The notes: generated by a model not told the origin, from the letters alone. Positions 17,775 to 26,667 are shown, counted from the first letter of the stretch. The stretch: 64,000 nucleotides of DNA from Microbacter sp. GSS18 (GCA_029319145.1 CP119753.1:186001-250000); one strand, 5' to 3'. Translations and numbers: made by a program.

Positions 17775-18506
17775 ATGCCGATTCCGTTGCTTCTCCCGTT
17801 GATACCTCTTGGGCTCGTCGGTGCGGGCATCTATGTCGGTACGACGGCTCTCATCGAGTGGCAGAAGAAGCATAAGAATGCTCCTGCGCCCAAGACCATC
17901 GCAGTCATCGGCCGCCGAGGGGTGGGGAAGACCACGCTGATCAGCTATCTACGGGATCAGCGGCTTCCGAAGAGCGTCTCTCCCACACAAGCTCCCAGCG
18001 AGGGCGCAATCGTCGAGTTGGATTCGTCGATCGGCTCCGAGACGTTCCTGGTGACGCGCGACGTGCCGGGAGATGACGTCCTGGGGTTCCCTCAGTGGAA
18101 AGAAGAGGTGAGCAGCGCGGACATCGTCTGCTACCTCTTCCGCGCCGACCTACTCGTGAGCGGAGACGAGAACGAAACGGCGAGGGTGAAGCAGGACCTG
18201 CTCATGTTGCAGGGGTGGATGTCGAAGAAGAAGGGCAAGCCGAAACAGTACGTGCTCGTAGGCACGTCCGCCCAACGGCACCCCGACTATGAGTCTGCAC
18301 CGCAAGAGGATTTTCGCGGCCGCGTCGACGCGGTGCCGGTGATCAGGCTGAACCGCCTGACGCTCAAGAACGCCCGGTTGGTGGTCGGCGATCTCTCCGA
18401 ACCCGACGCTGCAGCGTGGCTCCGCGAGCAACTCGGGGAACGCCTGGTGTCGACTCCGGCCCCGACAAAGAGCCAGCAGTCGAACGAGATGGAGACCCAG
18501 CAGTGA
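17775..18506 (+). CDS. Membrane-anchored P-loop GTPase-like protein
   Basis: A 243-aa protein starting with an N-terminal hydrophobic helix (residues 2-28) and then a GTPase-like fold: P-loop GRRGVGKTT at 46-54 and a DxxG switch II (DVPGD) at 96-100. The usual NKxD is not visible; VGTSAQRHPD stands in its expected place. It is therefore probably a divergent membrane-tethered GTPase. The ATG at 17775 was chosen because the hydrophobic anchor begins there; the frame is open further upstream, but that region is not convincing coding sequence. It overlaps the next gene by 4 bp (GTGA), so the two are translationally coupled. Its position next to a defence island suggests, but does not prove, a role in immunity or membrane stress. 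Confidence 0.75.
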   Translation: MPIPLLLPLIPLGLVGAGIYVGTTALIEWQKKHKNAPAPKTIAVIGRRGVGKTTLISYLRDQRLPKSVSPTQAPSEGAIVELDSSIGSETFLVTRDVPGDDVLGFPQWKEEVSSADIVCYLFRADLLVSGDENETARVKQDLLMLQGWMSKKKGKPKQYVLVGTSAQRHPDYESAPQEDFRGRVDAVPVIRLNRLTLKNARLVVGDLSEPDAAAWLREQLGERLVSTPAPTKSQQSNEMETQQ

Positions 18507-19279
18507 CTCCCGAAGGCAGTGCGCGAACGATGCCGCGCTCGATCACCGTCGTCGACGACAAGGTCTATCTCGAGATCATCCAGGACCCGAAGGCGGTCGC
18601 GTTGATCGACGACCTTGATGCGATGGTTGTGCCCTACGCCGGTCATGCAGCAGTGCACGAATCCGAAGTTGCGCGAGTTCGAGATGTCCTCGTGAAGTCG
18701 GGGCAACTCGTCCAGGGAGCGTTCCTCATCAAGAACCCCTACGAAGGGGAGACCTACGAATCCGCGGAGACGGCCATCGAGGCCTTCGCAGTCGCGAAGT
18801 ATCACGCGCTCGCGAACGTCGTTCGGCTCCTGGGCGCGCGTGAGATCAAGTTCGTCGAGGTGAGGATGTCGAACGAATCGGCGAACTGGGTGGCGAACGC
18901 GATGCTCCACCTGCCCAAACTCGGCGCTGACGCAGAGGCCAGCAAGGAAATGAAACAGAAGCTCAAGGAGAAACTTCAGGCTCGAATGGTCTTTCCCGGC
19001 TCGCCGCCCGACACCGAAGGCGCAACCGCCTATCTGACAAAGCGCAACCTGCAAGGCGATCAGCAGATGCGAGACCTGATTGAGATGCGCACCGGCACGA
19101 ATCCGATCAGTCACTACAAGATGACCTTCAGCGGCACCCGCGAGTCGGCCTCCAACTTCAGTGCAGGACTCAAGCTCGCCGGGGCCGCTGAGGCTCTCGG
19201 GGTTCAGCTCGGAGGCAAGTTCACGAAGACACTGGAGTCGATTCGCGACATCGACATCGAGACGGAGATCAATTTCTGA
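18503..19279 (+). CDS. Uncharacterised partner of the GTPase
   Basis: A 258-aa soluble protein of unknown family. A central lysine/glutamate-rich helix (KEMKQKLKEKLQARM) precedes FPGSPPDTEGA. An N-terminal SITVVDDKVYLEII reads as beta strands, and the C-terminal ~60 residues (HYKMTFSGTRE onward, ending EIN) could form a small alpha/beta unit. No catalytic motif is evident. The GTG start at 18503 sits inside the stop of the GTPase gene, the classic coupled arrangement; ATG 18530 is the alternative. Co-translation suggests the two proteins interact, this one possibly as effector or regulator of the GTPase (inference). Confidence 0.65.
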   Translation: MTPEGSARTMPRSITVVDDKVYLEIIQDPKAVALIDDLDAMVVPYAGHAAVHESEVARVRDVLVKSGQLVQGAFLIKNPYEGETYESAETAIEAFAVAKYHALANVVRLLGAREIKFVEVRMSNESANWVANAMLHLPKLGADAEASKEMKQKLKEKLQARMVFPGSPPDTEGATAYLTKRNLQGDQQMRDLIEMRTGTNPISHYKMTFSGTRESASNFSAGLKLAGAAEALGVQLGGKFTKTLESIRDIDIETEINF

Positions 19280-19440
19280 CCCGCATGCAATGGCGGCGCT
19301 ACGGTCTGGAGTGTCAGCATCCGTTCACGCCCCGGGGTGGACGACTCCCATCGTCCGATCCATCGCGGGGTTGCCGCCCGGAGCGGCGTGGCGCTTTGTC
19401 GGGCGGACGTCGACGATGCGTTGGACGGAGTGGTGCAGTC

Positions 19441-20364
19441 CTACGGATAGGTGCCGGTTAGCGCGTCCGCTGGCCAGCTGTTGACGTATTCTGCGAGTCC
19501 TTCAATGTCGGCGTAGACCGTGGCGAACTTGTATCCGAAGTTCTCCTCTAGCTGGAAGCGGATTTCCCGCTTCGCGTTCGGAGTGATCAAGAACGTGAAG
19601 ACAGGAGCCTTGCGCGGAAGGCGGTCTTCCTCGACACGCGCAAGACGCATGGGAACAGACGCATGCCACCTCAGCTCCGATGCCAACCAGCGTGATCGCC
19701 GTGTCGGCAGATTGCCATCTACATCGAGGGCATCGATCGGAAGGCCGTCGACGATGAAGGCGGCGTTCTGTGCCGGAATTCGTCCGTGAAGCGCCGGTGG
19801 GCGCCAGATCTTGCGCCCGAGGCCGGTACCCCAGTTGACCGTGCGGCGTTCCTGATCACTACCGAGCCGGTGCCAGCGGGGCGTGTTCGTGTTCCAGCCA
19901 GTGTGGAGCTGGAGCGGGCGGTTGTTCTGGGTGAACGCAAGGAGTCGCCCCGGCAGATCATCGGTGGAGTCGTTTCGTGCGACCGCGAACCATGCGGCGA
20001 TCAATGGGTTGAACGTGACGTCGATGAGGCGCGTCGGCACACCGACGTGCTGCATCTGCGCGAACAGCTGGAGCGCGGGGATCCCGTCGAGTCTCCATTC
20101 GATGCGAGCGAGCTTCAAGAGCTTCTTCTCTGCGGCGATGACCTGGTCTTCCGTCGGCGTGCTGAGAAGCTGGTCAGCAAGCTTGCGGTACAGGCTGCTC
20201 CGCAAGCCCCACTTCGCATCCGATTGCCCGCGCCACACGAAGCGTTCACCGCCGTGCATTCCGACAAGGTCATTCACATGCTCCTGGAATGAGGTCCAGT
20301 CATGGATCGTGGTCTCGAAAGGGGCGAAGAGCTCCGCGGCATCTGGCCAGTCCATGTCGGGCAT
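19441..20364 (-). CDS. FRG-domain protein
   Basis: A 307-aa protein with an FRG domain. Seen: FVWRGQSDAKWGLRSSLYRK in the first third and, after a helical stretch, MQHVGVPTRLIDVTFNPLIAAWFA, which matches the FRG signature (WRGQ, then QH-G-PTRL-D-T-NPL). The molecular function of FRG domains is not well defined; they occur in mobile and defence-associated proteins, often alone. The ATG at 20364 begins MPDMDWPD; the frame upstream is open but lacks coding character. It is convergent with the GTPase pair, with 161 bp between them. Confidence 0.8.
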   Translation of the reverse strand: MPDMDWPDAAELFAPFETTIHDWTSFQEHVNDLVGMHGGERFVWRGQSDAKWGLRSSLYRKLADQLLSTPTEDQVIAAEKKLLKLARIEWRLDGIPALQLFAQMQHVGVPTRLIDVTFNPLIAAWFAVARNDSTDDLPGRLLAFTQNNRPLQLHTGWNTNTPRWHRLGSDQERRTVNWGTGLGRKIWRPPALHGRIPAQNAAFIVDGLPIDALDVDGNLPTRRSRWLASELRWHASVPMRLARVEEDRLPRKAPVFTFLITPNAKREIRFQLEENFGYKFATVYADIEGLAEYVNSWPADALTGTYP

Positions 20365-20583
20365 GTCCTGATCCTGGCACTCAGGGTTCCCGCGAGGAAG
20401 AAGCCGCTGTCTGCGATCACATCCGCAATGAGTACGTCGCCCGCCGTTGTGGACAGCGCGTCTCATGGCCCCGCGTGTTCGGCTAGCTTGGACCTTGTTC
20501 GTTCGAGGGGGGGAAATGCGCAATGGGGAGCAGACTGTGAGCGCCGGCAGGACGCCGGATCAGAGTGTCGTGTCAGGGACGCA

Positions 20584-21240
20584 ATGGTCTCAGGGCGGTG
20601 GGGAGTGAAGGCCTTCTTCCGAGGGACTGCGATTGCGCTCGTTGTGCTCGTCACCGCTAGTCTCGGCGCGTTGGTGCTGCTCCTGGCGACCGGTGCGGTC
20701 AAGCCGTTCTTCGACATGAGCCCGGTGTCGGTGGAGGAATCCAGCCGCAGTTCGCAGGTGATGGACGCGGTCTCGAGCGAGAAGCAGGTTGTGCTCGTGA
20801 GCCTCGGCATTCAGGGCATCGAGGAGAAGAGTGCAAACAGTGCGTTCTTCGGGATGGCGGTGCCCGGTAGCGAGCGCACGTCGTTCATGCGCTACGAGTT
20901 CAAAGCCAAGCTGGGCTTCGAGGGCGGCGACGTCGACATTGTCGAGACCGCTGAGAACGAGTACACCGTCTCGATTCCGAAGTTCATCTTCATCGGACAC
21001 GAATTCGTCAGCGACGATGGTGAGCCGTTCAAGCTGGTTGTCGAGAGTGCCGGCGCGCTGAGCTGGGTCACGCCCGAGATCGACGAAGCGGACATGATCA
21101 ACAGGATTCTCAGTGATGACGCGCGTGACGAGTACATCGAGACGAATCGAGAGCTCCTTCAGGAGCAGGCCAAGGCCTTCTATGAGGGCATCGTGAGCGG
21201 TATTGCGCCCGATGCCACTTTGACGTTCGAGTTCAGTTGA
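20584..21240 (+). CDS. Membrane-anchored extracytoplasmic protein (DUF4230-like?)
   Basis: A 218-aa protein with one N-terminal membrane helix (about residues 12-38, IALVVLVTASLGALVLLL) and a ~175-residue outside domain. That domain has a beta-rich first half and a strand VSIPKFIFIGHEF that recalls DUF4230 proteins, then an acidic helical C-terminus. The DUF4230 match is a weak visual impression. The start could be ATG 20584 or GTG 20605; the membrane helix is complete with either. It is divergent from the FRG gene and convergent with the NrtR-like gene, which ends 6 bp downstream. No partner is obvious. Confidence 0.6.
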   Translation: MVSGRWGVKAFFRGTAIALVVLVTASLGALVLLLATGAVKPFFDMSPVSVEESSRSSQVMDAVSSEKQVVLVSLGIQGIEEKSANSAFFGMAVPGSERTSFMRYEFKAKLGFEGGDVDIVETAENEYTVSIPKFIFIGHEFVSDDGEPFKLVVESAGALSWVTPEIDEADMINRILSDDARDEYIETNRELLQEQAKAFYEGIVSGIAPDATLTFEFS

Positions 21241-21246
21241 CGTCGG

Positions 21247-21918
21247 CTACCCGACGCGCTCGAAGAGCTCGGCCGGCTTCCCCCGCACGCCCTTCCGCAT
21301 CTCGCCGGTCGCGCGCAGCTGCTCGATGACCGAGCGCCGGAACGTATCTGGGTTCAGTCGTCGGCCTGCCACCGCTTCGTGTAGCGCCCGCAGGTCTCGG
21401 ATCACGAACGGCCCGGGCGGTAGGAGGCCAGCGGGATCCGGGAAGCGAGCGTAGCGCTCGCGTAGGTCGGTGACAGCAGTCGCCACGATCTCGTCGTGGT
21501 CGTACTTCAGTTGCGGTAGGTCGTCAACGCCCACGAGGCGCGTGCGGTCCGACCCTGGCACCCGCTCCACCGGCACCGCATCCACGTGCGCCACCGACAG
21601 CACCCACCCGCGGTCGTCCCGGTCCGGCGCATCGAACACCCGCAGCTGCCGCGGGTGCAATCCCGCGACGCCGGCCTTCTCGCGCAGGGAGCGCAGCGCG
21701 GCGTTGCGCAGGGTCTCGCCCTCGTGCAGGAAGGTTCCCGGAAGCCGCCACTCGTCGCGGCCGTCGGCGACGGCATCCGTCGTTCTCGTCAGCAGCACCG
21801 CGAGGGCGCCGTCGACCACCGTGAGGACGGCGGTATCGACTGCGACGGAGGGGTGCGGGTAGTCCTCGAGGGTCTTTCCGTGGCTGTCGCGGTACGGCTG
21901 GGCGGAGGTCACGGGCAC
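21247..21918 (-). CDS. NrtR-like Nudix-domain transcription regulator
   Basis: A 223-aa protein with an N-terminal Nudix fold (about 20-150) and a C-terminal winged-helix region (about 155-220), the NrtR layout. NrtR proteins sense ADP-ribose-type ligands and repress NAD or sugar metabolism genes. The Nudix box is degenerate: G..GE is kept (PGTFLHEGET), but the catalytic RE..EE reads RSLREK, so hydrolysis is unlikely and a regulatory role is favoured. It is divergent from the small protein/macro-like/ADP-ribosylglycohydrolase genes across about 90 AT-richer bases, a natural place for its operator, though I could not find a clear palindrome. GTG start at 21918; GTG 21912 is equally possible. 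Confidence 0.8.
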   Translation of the reverse strand: MPVTSAQPYRDSHGKTLEDYPHPSVAVDTAVLTVVDGALAVLLTRTTDAVADGRDEWRLPGTFLHEGETLRNAALRSLREKAGVAGLHPRQLRVFDAPDRDDRGWVLSVAHVDAVPVERVPGSDRTRLVGVDDLPQLKYDHDEIVATAVTDLRERYARFPDPAGLLPPGPFVIRDLRALHEAVAGRRLNPDTFRRSVIEQLRATGEMRKGVRGKPAELFERVG

Positions 21919-22011
21919 GAGTTTAGGCGAAGGGTGAGCAAATGTCGGAGGTTGGGTGCATACTGATGGTGGAAGAGATATTGGCGAGAGTTGATCTAAT
22001 TAGGGAATGCC

Positions 22012-22335
22012 ATGACGATGAAGAAGAGCTACCACGAGAGCGAGCTGGACCACGTGCCGGCGGTGATGCTCGGCGGGCCCATCGACGGCAAGCGGTACAA
22101 GCTCCCGGTGTTCCCCGAGGACGGCATCCCCACGGGGTTCTCGACGCCGCTGCGCGAGCCGCATGAGACCAGCCCGCATGCGCACTACCTGCGCGAGGGC
22201 GACGAGCCGGTCGGCGGCTACTTCGTCTTCTTCTACGACCGGACCACGGGGCCGAACGGCGAGTCGTACCGTGAAGAGCGCCCCCACCGCACGCGCGAGC
22301 GGTTCAGCGCTCCCGAGACAGGAGGTCAGCGATGA
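22012..22335 (+). CDS. Small hypothetical protein, coupled to the ADP-ribose gene
   Basis: A 107-aa unrecognised protein. It reads as a small beta-rich domain (PAVMLGGPIDGKRYKLP near residue 16-32, then GYFVFFYDRTTG near 69-80) and a charged tail. The opening resembles small phage-type proteins that carry LGGP-DG, but I cannot name a family. The stop overlaps the next ATG by 4 bp (ATGA), so it is translated together with the three-domain enzyme. Start ATG 22012 follows an AGGGA ribosome site. Confidence 0.65.
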   Translation: MTMKKSYHESELDHVPAVMLGGPIDGKRYKLPVFPEDGIPTGFSTPLREPHETSPHAHYLREGDEPVGGYFVFFYDRTTGPNGESYREERPHRTRERFSAPETGGQR

Positions 22336-24326
22336 CCGCCAACACCACCCACGACGAGGCCGGGCGCCTAGTCCTCGCCGGGTGGGTGAAGACCCTCGCG
22401 CCCGACGAGATCTTCGTGTTCGGCTCGAACTCCGGCGGACGCCACGGCGGCGGCGCCGCGCGCATCGCGCACGAGAAGTTCGGGGCCGTGTGGGGGCAGG
22501 GGCACGGCCTGCAGGGGCAGTCGTACGCGGTCGACACGATGACGGATGCCGCCACCATGGCGTCCGAGATCGCCACGTTCCTGCGGTTCGCGGACGCGCA
22601 TCCCGAGCTGACGTTCCTCGTCACCGAGCTCGGCTGCGGCATCGGGCCGTACCAGCCGTCGGATGTCGCTCCGCTGCTCGCGGGCGCCGGGGCGAACGTC
22701 GCTCTGCCGCCGTCGTTCGCGGCGGAACTGCGGAAGGCGGGGGTTCCGGTGCCGAAGGCGGCGGGGGCGCATGCTGCGGCATCCGCGTCGTCGGCGCCGG
22801 GTTCGGGTGGGACGGCGGGGGCGGCATCCGCTCGCCGTGACGGGCTCGTCGGGGCGAAGCACCACGGGCGGCAGGCTCCCGCGCACCTCAGCGCTCAGCA
22901 GCTCGACCGGGCCGCGGGCGCGGTGGTCGGGATGGCGATCGGGGATGCGCTCGGGTCGCAGTACGAGTTCGGGCCCGCGCATGGCGACGACTTCGTGCCC
23001 GAGTTCGGGGTCGGGGTGTTCGGGCACGGGGTCGGCGAGTGGACCGACGACACGTCCATGGCGATGCCGATCCTGCAGGCGCTCGCGCGGGGCGAGTCGC
23101 TGCGGGATCCCGCGGTGCTCGGGTGGATCGCGGGGGAGTGGGACACCTGGTCGCGCACCGCGAAGGACGTCGGCGCGCAGACACGCCAGGTGCTGCGGTC
23201 GATGGGCGGCGTGCACACCGAGGAGGCGGCGCGTGCGGCATCCGAGGCTCATCACTCGCGCTCGGGACGCAGCGGCGGCAACGGGTCGCTCATGCGCACG
23301 GGACCCGTCGCGCTCGGGTACCTCGCCGACGGGCGCGAGCGGCGGCTCGCCGAGGCGGCGGGGCGCATCGCGCAGCTCACGCACTGGGAGCAGGACAACG
23401 TCGACGCGACGGTGATCTGGTCGCTGATGATCCGGTCGGCGGTCCTGACGGGGGAACTCGAGCTGGACGGGTTCACGGAGTTCTTCGGCGAGGGGTCGCC
23501 GCGGCAGGTGCGGTGGGCGGCGCTTGTCGATGAGGCGTGCGGGCGGCACCCGCGTGACTTCCAGGCGCAGAACGGGTGGGTCGTGAAGGCGTTCCAGGCG
23601 GCGCTCGCCGCGGTGTTCGGGGCGCGGGACTTCACCGATGCCGTGTACCGCGCGATCCGCGGCGGCGGTGACACCGACACCGTCGCGGCGATTGCCGGGG
23701 CGCTCGCGGGGGCGCGATTCGGGGTGTCGCAGATCCCGCCGTCGTGGCAGCGGCGCATCCACGGGTGGCCGGGGCTGCGTGCGAACGACCTGGTGCGGCT
23801 GGCGGTGCTCGCGGCGCGGCGCGGCGGGTCGGACAGCGCGGGGTGGCCGGCGGGGGATACGGCGTTGCAGCCGGGGTTCCGGCACACGGCGCCGGTGCGG
23901 CATCCGCACGATTCCGGGGTGTGGCTCGGGTCGCAGAGTGCGCTCGGGATGCTTCCGGATTCGGTTGGCGCGGTCGTCTCGCTCTGCCGGGTCGGGGTGC
24001 GCGAGGTGCCCGAGGGGCTCGAGTCGGTGCGGGTGTGGCTCGTGGATCAGCCCGATCGGAACCTCGGCGTCGACGTGACGCTGCGCGAAGCCGCGGACGT
24101 GATCGCCGAACTTCGGGCCGAGGGGACCGAGGTGTTCGTGCACTGCGCCGAGGCGCGGTCGCGGACCTCGGCGGTCGCGGCGCTGTACGCGGCGCGGCAC
24201 CGGGGCGTCGCGCTGGGCGACGCGTGGGCGGGCGTGGAGCGGGTGCTGCCGTACTTCGATCCGGCGGGGTTCCTGCGCGAGGCCGTTGCGCGGCTGGCGG
24301 GGGCCCGTCCGGCGGCGGGTGGATGA
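22332..24326 (+). CDS. Macro-like / ADP-ribosylglycohydrolase / CX5R phosphatase fusion
   Basis: A 664-aa three-domain protein. Residues ~15-150 match the A1S_2505-type phage protein family, a macrodomain-like fold (DEIFVFGSN, GRHGGGAAR, VWGQGHGLQGQSYA, LGCGIGPY). Residues ~195-505 are an ADP-ribosylglycohydrolase (DraG/ARH): GMAIGDALGS, GEWTDDTSMA, RSGGNGSLMR and GGDTDTVAAIAGA supply the metal-binding aspartates. Residues ~535-660 are a dual-specificity phosphatase-like domain with the P-loop HCAEARSRT (CX5R). Together they suggest removal of ADP-ribose from a target and processing of ADP-ribose or its phosphate (inference). It is in an operon with the preceding small gene and divergent from an NrtR-like ADP-ribose-type regulator, which supports that theme. 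Confidence 0.85.
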   Translation: MTANTTHDEAGRLVLAGWVKTLAPDEIFVFGSNSGGRHGGGAARIAHEKFGAVWGQGHGLQGQSYAVDTMTDAATMASEIATFLRFADAHPELTFLVTELGCGIGPYQPSDVAPLLAGAGANVALPPSFAAELRKAGVPVPKAAGAHAAASASSAPGSGGTAGAASARRDGLVGAKHHGRQAPAHLSAQQLDRAAGAVVGMAIGDALGSQYEFGPAHGDDFVPEFGVGVFGHGVGEWTDDTSMAMPILQALARGESLRDPAVLGWIAGEWDTWSRTAKDVGAQTRQVLRSMGGVHTEEAARAASEAHHSRSGRSGGNGSLMRTGPVALGYLADGRERRLAEAAGRIAQLTHWEQDNVDATVIWSLMIRSAVLTGELELDGFTEFFGEGSPRQVRWAALVDEACGRHPRDFQAQNGWVVKAFQAALAAVFGARDFTDAVYRAIRGGGDTDTVAAIAGALAGARFGVSQIPPSWQRRIHGWPGLRANDLVRLAVLAARRGGSDSAGWPAGDTALQPGFRHTAPVRHPHDSGVWLGSQSALGMLPDSVGAVVSLCRVGVREVPEGLESVRVWLVDQPDRNLGVDVTLREAADVIAELRAEGTEVFVHCAEARSRTSAVAALYAARHRGVALGDAWAGVERVLPYFDPAGFLREAVARLAGARPAAGG

Positions 24327-24339
24327 CGGGGAGAGACGG

Positions 24340-24984
24340 ATGAGTGAGATGTGGATGCCGGTGGGTGTCGCACCCAGGGGCGCAGTGCGCGGCGTCAGCG
24401 GCGTGCCGACGGCGCGGAACGTCGAGACGGCGGTGAAGGAGGCTGGGCTTGCACGGATGTCGCCGATCGGGCCCGCACCGGTGAAGCCCTCCCCGGCTGA
24501 GGTTGCGCCCCCAGGGCTTGCGCCGCTCGAGGCTGGGCAAGTCGGCGCCGACGTCGAGGCGTGGTTGCACGCCCAGCCCGGCACGAGCGCACCGGTCCTG
24601 TGGTGCCCGCGGGGCAGCGTCGAGAACACACTCAGGGGGGTTGACGAGCTCGCTGCCAATGTCATGACACTCGCGGACGACGGCGCTTGGGCGGTCGTGC
24701 GGCGCCGGCACGGCTCCACGTGGGCGCAGTGCATGCGTGTGCCGGGCGGTTGGATCGTCGAGGTCAACGGTATGCCCGGGCCGGAATGCTACGCGCGCCG
24801 TGTGCACAGCATCCGTGCCGGCATGCGACGGGGTCGCCGCTACGCGCGCGACGACGGACGACTGATGGCGATCTACGAACCGCGGGATGTCGTCGTGACG
24901 CCGGCCGAGGTCGCCGAGATCATCTGGACATGGCTGCGCGGAAGCGTCGCCGAGAGATTCGCCCTGCGCGAGATCGCGCACTGA
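24340..24984 (+). CDS. Hypothetical protein with proline-rich N-terminus
   Basis: A 214-aa protein of unknown family. The first ~75 residues are proline/alanine-rich and probably disordered; the remaining ~140 form a compact domain (around LWCPRGSVENTL to the C-terminal TPAEVAEIIWTWLRG helix). No catalytic motif is visible. The ATG at 24340 starts 13 bp after the three-domain enzyme, with GGGGAGAGACGG as ribosome site, so it is in the same operon. It may be an accessory factor of the ADP-ribose system (inference). It is followed at 25009 by the broken nucleotidase gene. Confidence 0.6.
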   Translation: MSEMWMPVGVAPRGAVRGVSGVPTARNVETAVKEAGLARMSPIGPAPVKPSPAEVAPPGLAPLEAGQVGADVEAWLHAQPGTSAPVLWCPRGSVENTLRGVDELAANVMTLADDGAWAVVRRRHGSTWAQCMRVPGGWIVEVNGMPGPECYARRVHSIRAGMRRGRRYARDDGRLMAIYEPRDVVVTPAEVAEIIWTWLRGSVAERFALREIAH

Positions 24985-25008
24985 GGGGCGGAGGGGGAGG
25001 AAACGCGC

Positions 25009-25986
25009 ATGCGCAAGAAGATCCTGTACATCGACATGGACAACAGACTGGTGGATTTCGGAGCCAAGCTCGACGGCATTGATCCCGCAATTCTCGAGAA
25101 GTATCACGGACGCTACGACGAGATCCCTGGCTTGTTCGCCGTCATGCCTCCGGTGCCCGGTGCGATCGACGCCTAACGCAAGCTGTCGAAGGTGTTCGAC
25201 ACCTACATCCTGTCGACCGCGCCCTGGAAGAACCCGTCTGCGTGGCAACACAAGATCGAGTGGGTCCACCTGCACCTGGGCGACGAAGAGACGTCGCCGG
25301 CGTGGAAGCGACTCATCCTGTCGCACCACAAGAACCTGAACCACGGTGACTTCCTCATCGACGACCGGCTCCACAACGGTGCCGGCGAGTTCGAGGGCGA
25401 GCTGATCCGGTTCGGTCACGCTCAGTTCAAGACCTGGGAGCAGGTGACTGACTACCTTCTCCCTCTGGCGGACGCCAATTGGCCGGATGCCGCAAGCCGC
25501 GTGCCCGTCGCCGAGCTACCCCTCGACGAGCGGCTGGCCCAGGTCGAGCGTGCGAGCGCCATCGCGACGATCGCGCACCGTTGCCAGAAGGACAAGCTGG
25601 GTGTGCCGTACATCGAGCATCCGAAGGCGGTCGCCGCGCAGTTCGACACTGACACCCAAACGGTCGAACACTGCGCGGGCTGGCTGCATGACGTGCTCGA
25701 AGACACGATCCTCTCGCCGCAGGCGCTGCTCGATGCCGGCATCCATTCGGAGATCGTCGAGGTTGTCGAGCTACTCACGCGCCGGGCCCCGGACGAGGAA
25801 GCGTATTACGCGCGCATCCGTGACGACGAGGTGGCGCGGCGGGTCAAGTACGCGCACATCACGCACAACGCGCAGCCCGATCGCGTAGCGCAACTCCGCG
25901 AGGACGACCGCGAGAAGCTCGCGACGAAGTACGAGCATGCCCTCGACATCCTTGGGCTGCCGTCTCCCTGGGCGAGCTCGGACTGA
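25009..25986 (+). pseudogene. 5'-nucleotidase (NT5C-type) + HD-domain fusion with in-frame stop
   Basis: One reading frame starts at the ATG at 25009 (ribosome site GGGGGAGGAAA) and runs to 25986, but a TAA at 25174-25176 interrupts it at codon 56. The first part is a cytosolic-type 5'(3')-deoxyribonucleotidase: YIDMDNRLVDF near the start, STAPWKNPSAW, LILSHHKNL, FLIDDR and GAGEF after the stop. The last ~160 residues are an HD metal-dependent phosphohydrolase of RelA/SpoT-like pattern (AHRCQ...IEHPKA, LHDVLEDT, HITHN). Besides the stop, the catalytic loop DMDN-V is changed to DMDNRL. I see this as a decaying gene; readthrough or re-initiation at 25192 could still make the HD part. It is a likely operon member of the ADP-ribose cluster. 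Confidence 0.75.
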
Positions 25987-26241
25987 ACGCGGTCGGAGTG
26001 GGGTGGAGCGAGTGGCGGCTTGCGGCTCCGCGGGACGTCCTTGCCGCATGTCAGAGGCGTGCCGTAGCCTCGCGGATGTGTCACTCGTGAACGACCTCTC
26101 GCGCGCGTCCCTTCGCGCCGGCGATCCAAGGAGTCAATGCTCGGCGACCTGCTGAGTGTTGCGGTCGACGCCGTCGGCCGTCCTTGTTCTGTTCACTGTC
26201 CGTGCGCGCTCGCGCACGGCTGACGCGAGAGACGACACGAC

Positions 26242-26667
26242 ATGCACGATTCCCTGTGGAGCGACCAGCGCTTCCGCGAGTTCCTCACCCTCCTGCGCGG
26301 CGGGATGTTCGCGCCTCCCATCGAAGACGCCGAGCGCGACGAGTTCCTGCGCCAGGCCCGCATCCGTCTCGTTCCCGGTGTGCAGCGCCGCGTGCTCGCG
26401 GGCGTCGGCGCATCCGTCGACGCCGACGGGGTCGCCCTCGTGGCCTTCGAAGTGCTGGAGGACACCGGGTGGGAAGACCGCAGCCGCCGCACCTGGCTGC
26501 TCGCGAGCTCGGACCCCTGGGCCTATCTGACCGACCTCGTCGCACGGGAACTGACCCGGGCGTACGGCGAATCGGTGCGTCGCGTCGGCGATGACGACGA
26601 GCTCTCCGGCATCGCGAACGCCAGTTCCCGCCCCGCGCTCGAGGGTGGGGAGGTCGGGGAGGAGTAG
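26242..26667 (+). CDS. Hypothetical protein, paralogue A
   Basis: A 141-aa unrecognised protein. It shares its layout with the 27111 gene: W-D-R-R-FLT near residue 6-17, acidic E-DERDEFL, then R-P-V-RR-LA-G/LGV, D-DG-A-V/IAFE, and a GTWL/RTWL-ASDP-YL segment near 85-95. The two are clearly related, perhaps 35-40% identical by eye, and suggest a local duplication. Helical, soluble, no catalytic motif. About 255 bp without a gene precede it. Function unknown. Confidence 0.6.
   Translation: MHDSLWSDQRFREFLTLLRGGMFAPPIEDAERDEFLRQARIRLVPGVQRRVLAGVGASVDADGVALVAFEVLEDTGWEDRSRRTWLLASSDPWAYLTDLVARELTRAYGESVRRVGDDDELSGIANASSRPALEGGEVGEE

Noticed and set aside
21919..22011. NrtR operator palindrome
   Set aside because: The spacer is AT-richer and well placed, but I could not find a symmetrical site good enough to report.
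22368..24767. Minus-strand frame of 799 codons
   Set aside because: It is antisense to the three-domain ADP-ribose enzyme and is rich in Arg and Pro without motifs.
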